Source: Vermamoeba vermiformis
Taxonomy: Eukaryota; Tubulinea; Echinamoebida
Direction: 5' to 3'
Length of the DNA stretch: 64,000 bases
Assembly: GCA_045837725.1 (NCBI GenBank)
Contig: JBEWZL010000243.1
Location: 124,001 to 188,000 of the forward strand
Each line of letters opens with the position of its first letter. Within the stretch, counting starts at the first letter, position 1. The position numbers and the translations under genes were made by a program. The notes below the pieces were generated by a model. The model was not told where the DNA came from. It did no database searches and was given only the letters and a program-made list of their open reading frames with translations. Below are positions 13,256-24,044 of the stretch, one piece after another.

Positions 13256-14392
13256 ATGGTCAAGGGACGAAGAAGAGCTAAGAATCAGGATCGCTTCAAC
13301 ACGTACATCTACAAAGTCCTGAAGCAGGTTCATCCTGATACTGGCATATCCAATCAAGCCATGGTAGTCATGGACAACTACGTCCAGTTCACTTTGCGTC
13401 GTATTGCCGAACAAGCACAGATCTTGGTTGATCTCGAGAAAGCAAGGACGTACGTGCTTAGTTAAATATTTTGTGGTCGCTAATAGCTTTTTAGTCTCGA
13501 TAGCCGTGACATTCAAACTGCTGTTCGTTTGGAATTGCCAGGCGAGCTTGCAAAGCATGGTAAGCCCCATAATAGTTAGTTTAAATAATAATTATTAATG
13601 GGCGTTCAGCGGTCTCTGAGGGCACCAAGGCAGTCGTTAAATTCACCTCGTCTCGTGGTACTAAAGGCTCGCAGTCCTTCAAGGCTGGTTTACAGTTCCC
13701 CGTGTCACGTGTCAAAAAGCTGCTCAAGTTCTGTAAGCACCATACTTAAACTCACGCCTCGTTCATTTTACTAATTACTCTGTTTGGTAGACACTAATGC
13801 ACCGCGCATTGGCAATACTGCTGCCGTCTACTTGGCTGCAGTGTGCGAGTACATGGCTGCTGAAGTCTTGGAGCTTGCAGGCAACGCCTCAAGGGGTACG
13901 TCACTATTTCAAATTCTGTTGCTAAATTTCACTAATGCGCACGTAGATCTGAAGCTGAGAAGAATTATCCCTCGTCACATCCAATTGGCAGTCCGTGGAG
14001 ACGAAGAACTCGATCGCTACTTGAAGGACGTTACTATCCGCGGAGGAGGAGTCATCCCGCACATTAACAAGGCCCTTATTACTGGTAAATTCTCGAACAG
14101 CACTCCTGCAACGACAACGAGCTTCGGTGCCTTTGGGGGTGGATTCGGCAGTACTGCTCCGACCCTTTGGAGGTTTCGGTACTATGACACCTGCACCCTC
14201 AACGGACTTTGGAAATGCTTTTGGAGCTCCAACGGCCTTTGGTACCACGGAATGCGGCTCCAGCATTCACTTTCGGGGGGCGCTACTGCCTTCAATCCCA
14301 ACGCAACCAATTTCACTTTTGGTGCTCCTTCTACTAACCCAATCCCTGGATTTGGTGCGCTGAAAATCAAGGATGAGGAAGATGGAGGATGA
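13256..14392 (+). CDS. Histone H2B-H2A doublet with FG-rich C-terminal tail
   Basis: Five exons (13256-13449, 13495-13559, 13610-13732, 13791-13895, 13947-14392) join in phase into about 310 codons. Residues ~18-103 are a full H2B fold: [16 protein letters not shown], then [21 protein letters not shown] and AVSEGTKAV. Eight or so linker residues later the H2A fold begins ([62 protein letters not shown]). Acidic-patch residues of H2A are kept (E-x-x-x-x-E-x-x-E and DEE). Both N-terminal tails are very short. The order H2B then H2A is that of Marseilleviridae doublets, but the four introns show this is a nuclear gene. After H2A, about 100 residues are rich in FG and end acidic; FG motifs there occur in more than one frame, so the tail's exact reading is uncertain. 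No separate H2A, H2B, H3 or H4 lies in the window. Confidence 0.9.
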
Positions 14393-14735
14393 CGAGGCCG
14401 ACGATGAGTAAAGTCGTGGTGGTACATCTGAATCTGGATCGGAAAGTAAGAGCCTGTGTGTCGAGTAATATTGGTGCACGACTCTTTGTAATAAATAGCG
14501 TTTATGACGTACGTATGTTCTAACTGCTTAAACTCTCAGAGTTGATTTCCTTATTTAGATTCAATGTTCGTGACGTATCGCGACTAGAACCAAAAAGGAA
14601 GTGAAGCTGGATTTTTAGGTAATGCACTGTAAAACGACGTCGCGATAGGCACACGATAAATTTGACCCTTAGGCCGGCTCACAACAGTATTCAGCTAAGA
14701 ATAACAATTAAGGATCATCCACGCACGATCTGATA
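14393..14735. other. Intergenic between histone doublet and ABCG gene
   Basis: About 340 bp with no supported gene. An AATAAA-like string (GTAATAAATAGCG, near 14489) about 100 bp after the histone stop may serve polyadenylation, suggesting the transcript is polyadenylated. No histone stem-loop was noticed. Confidence 0.45.
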
Positions 14736-17406
14736 ATGGAGCTCGACGTACCGCCCGTGCAGCTTCAATGGAACGACATACGATATTCAGTCAAGAAAGC
14801 CAAAAAAGGATGCAAAAAAGGAGAAGCTAAGACGATCAACATTTTGCATGGATTGACTGGAGTTATTGAGCCGGGAAATACCTTAGCTATCATGGGACCT
14901 AGCGGTAAGAAAATATATTTTATTATGTGCCATTAGGTTTTAATGCTAATTGAGAGGTTACTAAGAGCAAAATTAATTTCAAAAATAAATCCGATCTCTC
15001 AACAATCCTTAGCAGTAAGCTGATTCTTTTCATACTATAGGTTCAGGAAAAACTACATTAATGAATATTTTTGCTTGCCGTATTCCTAAAAAGGCCGAGG
15101 GAGAAGTGTTAGTAAACGGTATTAAAGCTGATCTACAAATCATGTACGTCGACAATGCATTTAATTGATAATATCGTCATTTCTAATTATTTCACGCAAT
15201 AAAGGCGCCGAATTGCAGGCTACGTACCGCAAGAAGACATTTTGACTGGATCACAAACTGTTCGAGAAGCCTTAATGTTCTACGCGCAACTCAAGCTACC
15301 CACAACGGTCACGAACAAAGAAAAAGAAGAACGAGTACGTCATTAGCCTTTATTATGATGGCTTAATAAGCTCACATTGCTGTCTTAACAGGTCGATAAA
15401 ATTATTGAAGAACTTGGCTTGAAGAAAGTAGCAAAGAGCTTCATCGGATATGTAGGAGAAGGCAAGTACTAAGACCTTAACTAAAGTATTGAGAATCGCA
15501 TATCCGTAACTTCGTAACAAGGTTGTTACGCGACGGAAGAAATTTGACAGCCAAATTTCAAAATTTTGCCACTCAAATCCAAGGCCGCGTACTGACCTAA
15601 TATTTCCATAGATGCATTGAATAGTGGTCTACGAAGAGGTTTGAGTGGTGGCGAGCGCAAGAGACTTAGCATTGGATTGCAATTAGTAAGCAACCCTTCG
15701 CTGCTGTTCCTCGATGAACCAACCACTGGCTTGGACTCATTCACCGCTCAAAGTATTGTACAAACACTATCGAACTTGGCTAAACAAGGCAGAACCGTAA
15801 TGTAAGTGAACGAACTTTTTACGGATCCGAGTTTAACTCCGCTGCTTTTAGCTTTACTATTCATCAGCCCTCAACAGAAGTGATGCAATTATTCGATCAA
15901 TTGATGATTATTGGTGCGGGCAAAACCATGTACTACGGACCTGGACCTAAAGTCGTTGACTACTTCAAATCCGTTGGTTACACTTGCCCAAAGTTCGAGA
16001 ACCCTGGCGACTATATCAGTAAGCAATACTATATTATTATGTACGACTTTTTTTATTAACTAATATGTAGTGGAGAGTGTTGTCGTTGGTAAAGGCGAAG
16101 AATTTGACGGGCTGACTAAAACGAAGGACAGCGAGGCTGTTGATGGCGACGGCAAGAAAAAGAAAAAGAAGAAGCCTACAGACGGAATTGACTTCTCGAA
16201 AGCTAGCGAACAAGCGGACAAATTGGCTGCTCTGTACAACGAGTCCGAATACGTCAAAGTAAGATCTGATCCGCTCTCTTGTTGAAGCAACAACTAACTC
16301 TTAATTATAGTATACTCAAAAAGCTGGTGATGTGCCTGTTAAGATTGACACTGGCAAGCGAAAAGACCGACCAGGCATCGGACTGCAAATGAAGATGTTG
16401 TTAGAACGGGCGTACAAGAACGTGTTCAGAGAACCCAATTTGTTGAAAGCTGGTCTCATTCAAAACACTATCGTCGGAGTATTAATCGGACTTATTTATT
16501 TGCAACTGACTTACACACAACGAGGTACGTTATTTAATAATATTTCCTAATTAGGAAAGTGCATTAACATGGAATTTTCCTTTTTTAGGCATTCAAGATC
16601 GATTGGGCAGTATCTTCTTTGCAGCCACTTTTATGATGTTTGCGGGTATTTTAGGCCCGTTCTATTTATTCCCGACTGAACGCAAGATATTTTTGTTCCA
16701 ACACGTGGACGGCCTTTATTCAACACTCACGTACTACGTGTCCAAGTTAATGGCTGAAATTCCGAGCTTTTTAATCGCAAACATCATCTTCGGCACGATA
16801 TTCTATTGGATGGCGAATTTGAAGCCGGATGTAAGTGGTGGATGTCAAAAGTGTTTTTGACACGTACTTACGATTGTTTCCTTATTAGGCAGGAGCGTTC
16901 TTCTTGTTCATTTGCATTAATTTCTTAATCACCAACACTGCCTTTGCATTCGGTGTCGGTATCATTGGTCTGTTCCCGAACCCAGCCGTCGCCCTCAATA
17001 TCTTCCCCTTGTTCTTCATTCCTCAAATGGTAATCACATCGAATCATTCATATACTAGTACTAGTACTGACCTCGTTATCAGATCTTCTCTGGCTTCTAT
17101 ATCTCAGCCAATACAGTGCCGCCATGGTTCGTGTGGATCGAGTACATCACGTTCTTGAAGTATGCATTCGCTGCCCTCGCGCAGAATGAGATGGAAGGTG
17201 CCTCGTTCTACTGCACCGACGAAGAGCTGAAAGATCGTGGAGGTGTATGCGTATTGACTACTGGTGAAGCTGTGTTGGATTTCTTCGGTTTGGATCAACT
17301 GCCGATCTACGCGAACATTTTGGTTTTGATTGGTTTCATGTTATTCTTCCACACTCTCGCGGTCATATTGCTTGCTGTATCTGCTAGAAAGCAGAAGCAG
17401 GTGTAA
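14736..17406 (+). CDS. ABCG (White/Scarlet type) half-transporter
   Basis: Eleven exons sum to 645 codons plus stop in phase. The nucleotide-binding domain comes first, as in ABCG: Walker A GPSGSGKTT (split by the first intron), Q-loop YVPQED, signature [12 protein letters not shown], Walker [14 protein letters not shown] and H-loop TIHQPS. After a charged linker with a run of seven lysines come six predicted transmembrane helices (about 16,400-17,400). A cysteine-bearing extracellular loop ([15 protein letters not shown]) precedes the last helix, as in ABCG2. It would act as a dimer exporting lipids or xenobiotics. The fourth intron (15462-15611) uses a GC donor, GCAAGT. The gene converges with the SPRY/F-box gene, about 115 bp apart. 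Confidence 0.93.
15462..15611 (+). other. GC-AG intron
   Basis: The exon ending GGAGAAG is followed by GCAAGTACTAAG rather than GT. Splicing at this GC to CCATAG keeps the ABCG frame and joins the conserved stretch before the LSGGE signature. Using the nearby GT would break the frame. GC donors are a known minor class of U2 introns. Confidence 0.75.
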
Positions 17407-17522
17407 TGGACCAATTGTAGCTATATTTATATAAATATTTTAATTTTCTGCGACACCACATCCACAACCCGATGAGGGTATATTATCGCTCCTTTATATT
17501 ACAATAATTATTCCAATAATTC

Positions 17523-20110
17523 TTATTGTAGAAATGACGTAAGTTCACTGCTCGAGAATTCATAGGGAATGTGTCGTGGTTGTTGAGGTGCTTCACCACC
17601 CAAACGTTCAATATACTCATTATAGTCATCATCAGTTTTTCTTACAATCAACGAAACACATCGGCCCATTTTAGCATATCGAGAAAGTGTTTCTCGATCC
17701 GACACTAAAAAGTGTTAAGCAATTGCGTATTTCAGTTGTAACATTATCATACCTTCATAAACAGTCTTACTGCACTTGTTGCAATATCTTTCAGTGTCAT
17801 TTGCAGTCGTGTCTAACTTCTCCCACAAAATCGGACATTGAAATTCAAACTCGCAGTTCTCTGCGAAAAATAGCCAAATTAGGAAAAGTTAACTAATAGA
17901 TCACGTGATAATGATGCGTACCAATCGGATGACTAGCTAGTAGTAACGTCTGTCGAGTGGTCAAGTACCGTGCTTTGTACAACGACTTCCACGATTTGAC
18001 TTTGACGTCATGATAAGCGTTTTGAAAGCACCAACGGAACAACGTGCGCCACACTATATTATCATCCGACGCCTTTTTGAAGCTCTTGGAAATCTGTCAA
18101 ACAAAAAACAATTAATATTCAGCTTCGACAAAAAGTCAAAAAAAAAACCTCGCGCGAGCGTCGATCTCGTGTATAAAATTACAGCACTATGGTATCCGAG
18201 CAATTCCAAATTTGATATACTTATTGTGCTCGTCAATGACACCGTGGTAATGTTTGATATATCGATATCTCTATTTAAGTAAGACTGGGAGATCGATCGA
18301 GATCCATCATCCCGAAAAAAGTTCAACTTTCGGGAACGAAAAGTTGGAAGAACTAAATAGGCTATAATTATATATATATTCATTACTTACTAATCGGCAC
18401 TCCAATGCAAAGTCATGGCACGGCCTTGGCATCGTTGCTGATGGATCCAAACTTACGCCCCATCCGGGTTGACTAGCGTAAACAATCATCTCAGACACTA
18501 GTTCTTCAGGTAGCTCTTTCAATCGATCTTTTTTGTCGTTGCGATAATTAGGTATGCTATGCACATCGAATGTAAAGGGACCAATCATATTCACTGAAAA
18601 CTCTGCTCCTTGTCGCGAGAACGAAACTCCTGGGAAACAATCCATGCCGCGATGAACTCGACCAGGGAAGCAACCTAAAGACAAAAATTAATATTAATAA
18701 GTCTAAGACTGATCCAGGATCAAGATCCGATGTACCGAGCATTTTTCCATTTTTGGTGAAGTACAAGCGTCGCAAGTTGTAGCTGTCCAATAAAATGCCT
18801 GCGCCAATTGTATCGCCTTCATTAATACTAGGAAATTCGATGCCGTCTGCATTGGGGTTATTGCTGACCAACAACTACAAAGGAACAAAATTATTAGACC
18901 TAAGCTTAACTACATTTAATCGTTCTTAAATATAGTTAATGTTGTTAATATAGTTACCTTTCCATCGCTCAAATAACCATAGCTATTCTGTTGTTGACCC
19001 AACATCCGGTTTTGAACAAAAGTTTGATTGCCAATGCCAACACCAACAGCGCCATTAATCTTCTTGAACATGACTTCAAAGTACGCGTGCGGCACTGGTT
19101 CAATATCAATGCGCGACAAGTCCCAATGTTGTTGCGAGATCATACTCATCGCATCTGGACACTTCTTGCCGACAGCATCAATCGTATATGTATTTGGTAC
19201 TGGTGAGTGTACCACGTGCTCTAGATTACCAATATCAAGTCGCATCTCCTTTGCAGCGTTTGGCTCGGAGTTGTGGATCAGCTCGTACGCGCATGTTGAG
19301 CACTCGAAGTAGCCAGGACACTGAGAGCAAACGTAGTGGTATCCTGTGCAGTTTGCATGGCATCTCGAGCACTCAGGTTTGGCAATAGTGTTGGATGTCA
19401 GTGCAAAGCTAGTATCGACTAATTCTGGTCGTACGAGCGGATGTGGATGCGTTGCGGAAGTGACCACAGGATAGCGTGGAAACTTGTAAAGACTATTGTA
19501 ACATGTTGAACAAAGTGTATAATCGTTGCAGTACTCGCATGAATGATCTAGAACAAACGGGTGGTCAGTTTTCGGATCGTCAAATCCGCATCCGAAATTT
19601 AAGTTGACTTACAAATGACGTACGGTTGTGCACAACCGCAAGTAGTGCATTTCAGGCCTAAATTACCACCGTTGAAAACTCCCTCTTGCGGCAAGGGATG
19701 CGGGTGTCTCGTAGCGATTTTTTGTTTCAAGATCACTTCTGAAATTGAAATCATCCATTGACGACTCTCTTCCTCAGTATCAGTTTTGAATATAGGTGCT
19801 TGGGAATATTCTGCACTTTCTTCTTCGTTTTTAATAATAAAACCACAAGGAACCGAATCCAAAGGAACTGCCGCGCCTAACAGACCAATATTCACGTTTT
19901 GTTGCGTACCCTTGATAGTAAAATTAAAATTAATTAAAATTTCAATATTTATTTTGCATAATAGTAAATTAAATACGTATTTAATTTACTTACAGCGTAA
20001 TTTAACGTTATCACAGCATCCGAAGACAAACTCATTTCGCATTCCTCCCATTTTCCTCTGGAATAATCTCCAGCCAAATATTTAACTTTTCCAGCACGAA
20101 CAGTAGTCAT
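17523..20110 (-). CDS. PH-like / zinc finger / SPRY / F-box multidomain protein
   Basis: Eight exons from ATG 20110 to the stop at 17523 give 629 residues in phase. The N-terminal ~110 residues resemble a PH domain (VKYLAGDYSRGKWEECEMSL start; EESRQWMISISEVI final helix). Two cysteine-rich clusters follow (CTTCGCAQP with CEYCNDYTLCSTC; then CSRCHANCTGYHYVCSQC with CSTC), ZZ or DC1-like. A SPRY domain comes next (YFEVMFKKINGAVGVGIG, GDTIGAGILLD, LYFTKNGKMLG). After it RLKELPEELVSEMIVYAS begins an F-box. The C terminus has a C-x-x-x-W ... C-x-x-C pattern (CPILWEKL, YCNKCSKTVYE). SPRY plus F-box argues for a ubiquitin-ligase receptor. One intron (18390-18094) is about 300 nt, unusually long here. 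PH assignment is the weakest. Confidence 0.75.
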
Positions 20111-20369
20111 TTTTCAATATTACCAACCGTACGCCAGATTGATTTTGTTTATCAAAGGTTTTAGTTTTTTCCAAAAGCCGCTTAAAGGAAATTGCTAAAA
20201 AAATGAGAGGTCTATATATTAAGATGCTAAATTTTACCGCGTATTTGCGTGGTTGTCGTCAGTTACGAATGAAAAAAGTTAATCGTTAAAATTTCAGACC
20301 GGAACCACAACCACCAGGATCAGCCAATTAAAATTTTATAGTAGGAATATATAATATTATTATAATATA

Positions 20370-21222
20370 ATGGAAGACTGGAAGTTCATTTTAGTAGGAA
20401 GCAGGATGAAATATTTACTTCGTCTTCTCCAAATTTCCCAGGTGAGCAACGATTAATTAAATAATATATCATCCTAATAAATAAATTTTATAATATAAGC
20501 TCAAATCTGCATATTATGATTAATTATAAAATAAATACATCAATTTTTAGAATTTGCATAGCTCTAAAACTCTATTTTTAGTCCACATAGATACGTACTT
20601 TGATAAGGGTAAGTCAATTTAATTAAGTTGATTAAGACCGATTAACAGTTACAAAGTATCGCACCGCAGCAACGATCCGGTCGAAATTGATGGCACTGCT
20701 TGTATGTACGAGTTCTATGCCACTTGGATGGACCCTAAAGAACTGCATCCTATGCTAAATATTGCACTCCCAAATGCTCAAGGCTATGTTGTAAGATCCT
20801 TCCGCTTTGACCGAAAGGGATCTGATCCGAAACATTTTTTATTTTTAGGTGGCTTATAGCTGCACCGATCGACCGTCCTTTGAATTAATACATGATATAA
20901 TAACAAAAATTAGATCAGTAAAAGCCGCTCCGCCTGAAGAAATTCCAACAGTTCTTATTGAAACAAATGAATTTTGCATTGTGGCCGAGGATGAGGTAAG
21001 CAGCGAAGGTAATTATAACAATACTAATACTACGTACTATAATTTGTAGCTCGTCAAGTGACCCTTCAAGAAGGTAAGATCTCGCGCTCAATCGATATTT
21101 TTTCTACTTCCGCTCAAACAGCAAGTCGACGAGTCCGTAGAAGAAGAGCGCGAGCAAAAGAAGATATTAAAAAGAACGCGGCACGACCTATTCCGGAAAA
21201 TTTCCATTTAATTCAACACTAA
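20370..21222 (+). CDS. Divergent Ras-like small GTPase fold protein (5' end unresolved)
   Basis: Exons from about 20640 onward read as the middle and end of a Ras fold: an YEFYATWMDP block where switch II should be, then GYVVAYSCTDRPSFELIHD and KIRSVKAAPPEEIPTVLIE, which align with the Ras FLCVFA...SFEDI...IKRVK...VPMVLVGNK stretch. The G4 motif NKxD appears as TNEF and the G3 motif DTAGQ as DGTAC, so nucleotide binding looks degenerate. A basic, Arg-rich tail (about 21121-21222) ends QH before the TAA; there is no CAAX box. Candidate 5' exons (ATG 20370; 20551-20608) could not be joined in one frame to this region, and no P-loop was found. It may be a pseudo-GTPase or a mis-modelled gene. 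Confidence 0.5.
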
Positions 21223-21414
21223 GACGCAATTTAATATAAATATGCACAAATCGCCTATATTAATGATAGACAAATAGACAACTACACAACAACTCGAAGA
21301 TACTGCAATAAGAAAAAAAAATAATTTACTTTTTAGAGACCATGGAAAAAATCATAAGGCGATGAACAGGGAATGGGAAATCAAAGGAGAACACGAGCCC
21401 CGCGACTTTCGACA

Positions 21415-21530
21415 CATTCTGAAACCATAATTTGGAGAAGGAGGGGACGCAGACGGAGGGCGAGGGGGAGCAGCAGGGAGAGACGAGGACGTCAGGGGTG
21501 GAGGGAGGAATGACGGGCAAGAGCTGACCA
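21415..21530 (+). repeat. Purine-rich, G-rich low-complexity tract
   Basis: Strand-asymmetric stretch of G and A (repeated GGAG, GAGG and GGGG blocks) between the Ras-like and BTB genes. It resembles the purine tract at 24,061-24,120. No coding reading was supported. Confidence 0.6.
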
Positions 21531-21671
21531 CGAGCATGCATGCCTTTTGGTGCGCGTGGTTAGTGTGTCATTATACAAATACGTCTATTTGGGAAAATTC
21601 GAGCGGTACGTTCCTTATACCGACCTTACTTTAGCGCCTTAATGTTATATGTTATTGATTATATAAAATAG

Positions 21672-22650
21672 AGTTCAAGGTGATACAGACGCACAGTACG
21701 AATCAGCTATCATGAAGTGGGAAGTGTTCGATTTGCTGCCGATACTTAAGGTGTAATTCAAACGAGCCCATGAAACTTAAAAGATTAAAGTACTAATGAG
21801 GCAATGATTTAGAATGAACCAATTGAACCTCTGAAACCAGTGTTTGAAAGCTTGTTCAATCTGAACTTTATGAGTGACTTGAAGATTGTTGTAGCATCGA
21901 ACGACAAGAAAAAACATCGGCACGAGATATTTTGTCACAAAATGATACTTTTGACACCGTGAAAAATATACTGTGACACGTGTCACCCGGTGAACAAGTC
22001 AAACAGGATACGTATTAACATTTTTTACTTCCAGGCAGGATTCAAAGAATCAGGAATGACCGAACTGATAATTGACGACTGCAGATATGACGGTAAGCGC
22101 TGACCGGACATGTCATGTACCAATAATCGCGTAACAGCTGTAATGTTCTTGATCAAATATTACTACCTCGACGTGCATGAACTTGAAGACCACTCACTTG
22201 CATTGGATCTGTTGAAGTAAGTAATGACATCCTTTGACACTTTGACACGTGTCATTAATGCATTTACGTTAGGATTGCCCATCGCTACAATGAACGACAA
22301 GTGCTGCACGTGATCTCGCGATACTTGAGCCTAAAGATCACCATTGACTCAGTCAGTCACATTCTCGCGCTGTGCGAGTTATTTGTACTCGATGAGCTCA
22401 AACAAGGTACGGCCTATTTTCTTCGATATTAATACCTAACAGAATACACTAATTTACGCTCCTCTTAGCGTGCCTCGAGTTCATTTCGTATCGCTTTCCA
22501 AAGGTCGCCAAGACGGCAGGCTTCAAACAACTGTCCGCTGAGACACGTGCTGCATTGGAAGCGCAACAAGTGGCAGGTCAGTGGATGATTGAAAAAGAGA
22601 AGCAAGATGAGTCGCACCTCGTCAAACTCCTCAAACACTTCACATTGTAA
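21672..22650 (+). CDS. BTB/POZ domain protein (5' end unresolved)
   Basis: Exons 21672-21750, 21813-21958, ~22035-22092, and later ones to TAA 22648-22650 encode a protein with a BTB core: FNLNFMSDLKIVVAS, HRHEIFCHKMILLTP, then AGFKESGMTELIIDD and AVMFLIKYYYLDVHE, followed by a helical BACK-like segment (LLKIAHRYNERQVL, ISRYLSLKITIDSVSHIL). BTB-BACK proteins usually bind Cullin-3. Exon 21813-21958 and the next do not share a phase, and the usual BTB residues between ILLTP and AGFKES are missing, so a small exon may be overlooked. No in-frame ATG was found for the exon ending near 21605, so the start is unknown. Confidence 0.65.
21974..21985. repeat. Palindrome TGACACGTGTCA, copy 2 (intronic)
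   Basis: Exact copy, extended to 14 bp by G and C, inside the apparent intron between 21958 and 22035 of the BTB gene. CACGTG is the bHLH/bZIP G-box core. Confidence 0.85.
22243..22254. repeat. Palindrome TGACACGTGTCA, copy 3 (intronic)
   Basis: Exact copy in the next-but-one intron of the same BTB gene, preceded by another TTTGACAC half-site nine bases upstream. Confidence 0.85.
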
Positions 22651-22879
22651 ACACGATCGTTAGAAAACTGCCACGTAAAATGTACAAGTACACAGATCTT
22701 TTCTCCAAATAGCGCGCACAACATCGACAATAAGAATATAGAAGATATATTGCATGCGTACTTCCATCGCAAACCATAACTTGATGGCCCATGATTGAAA
22801 TGCTGGATGTGGTCAACGCAATCTATGTACGATACTTAATATTTTATATATTGATAGATATGTTATATCTACACTAGTA

Positions 22880-24000
22880 TTACACTTTAATGTCCCAATT
22901 GAACATTGGAGGACGCGGTACAAACGCTTCAAATTTATCGAGCAATTCAACCGGATCTGAAGCAACGATCCAAATATTCTTATCCTTGTCTGATACAAAG
23001 CCCTCGTCGGTAGCCTTCTTCACCCACTCTAAGAGCGGATCGAAATAGCCAGCAATGTTCAGCAGACCGATCGGCTTTGAGTGGATGCCGAGTTGAGACC
23101 ACGTACTGGCAAGAAAAGTGATTAGTATGGCATATTAGTACCAAAACAATAATAATCCGTATCAATATTGATCATAGGTAAATATTGTTAGCTTATTAAA
23201 GCAAATTAAGTCGCGAGTATTTTTTGAGCACATCCAGTACGCGCTACTTACATGATCTCCATTAATTCATCAAGAGTACCATATCCACCAGGAATAGCAA
23301 TGAAACCATCAGCTTCCTATTTAGCACATCAGTAATCGCACTCATTAAGAGGAGTACGAATCCACAATAAGTACCTTGTACATCATGAACTTTCGATCGT
23401 GCATTGAATCGACGATAATACTCTGTAAACAATACTCATTAGTCATATGAATAGCGTAATTGATTGCCTTCGGTTGATTGCGCATCTAATCTGTTGAAGA
23501 GACGCGGGATCGAGGTCTTTTTTTGTGACGATGTAACTAATAGATATGATTACCTTGCCTCCAGTCATGACACCTGATACTTCACGAGGAGCTAATGATT
23601 TAGGAATGATGCCCAACACATCACCACCGCCTGCAAAATGAGATCCAGATCAGAACAGTTCAAAAAATATTCTAATAATTTTAAAATATAGAATAATATA
23701 TTTTTTAAATTATAGTATTATTATTGACTCGATAGATGAACGCATAAAATTAAAATTATTCATTGCAAATTTAAGCACAGAATCTGGTCGTTGTTTACCT
23801 TCAACAATGCTCGAGCTAACGACGCCCATCAACCCAATATTGCCACCACCATAAACTAAGCCGATCTTGCGTTTCAACATTTCAGCGGCCAAAGCCTTCG
23901 TGCCCTCAACGTATTCAGGACGATTTCCAGTCTTAGATCCGCAGAAGACGCACACGCTCTTCATAGCGTACTTAGTGTTAGTACTCGTTGTGTCGCTCAT
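22880..24000 (-). CDS. LOG: LOG family cytokinin riboside 5'-monophosphate phosphoribohydrolase
   Basis: Five exons (24000-23799, 23630-23554, 23422-23375, 23316-23252, 23105-22880) give 205 residues in phase, the usual LOG size. The Rossmann-like start VCVFCGSKTG, the LVYGGGNIGLMG loop, and the signature PGGYGTLDELMEI with ITWSQLGIH are all present. These carry the catalytic Arg/Glu environment of enzymes that release free cytokinin base from its nucleotide. The family is often annotated as lysine decarboxylase, which is misleading. In protists it may make cytokinins or act on other nucleoside monophosphates. It begins only 45 bp after the stop of the upstream same-strand gene. Confidence 0.9.
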
Positions 24001-24044
24001 TGTGGCTGTCAATTGAATTAACTTGGATCGCACCAAAACAACAT

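Noticed and set aside
14736-14936. Short ORF seen as a possible separate small protein at the start of ABCG
   Set aside because: It is the first ABCG exon running into its intron; splicing at 14904 joins Walker A.
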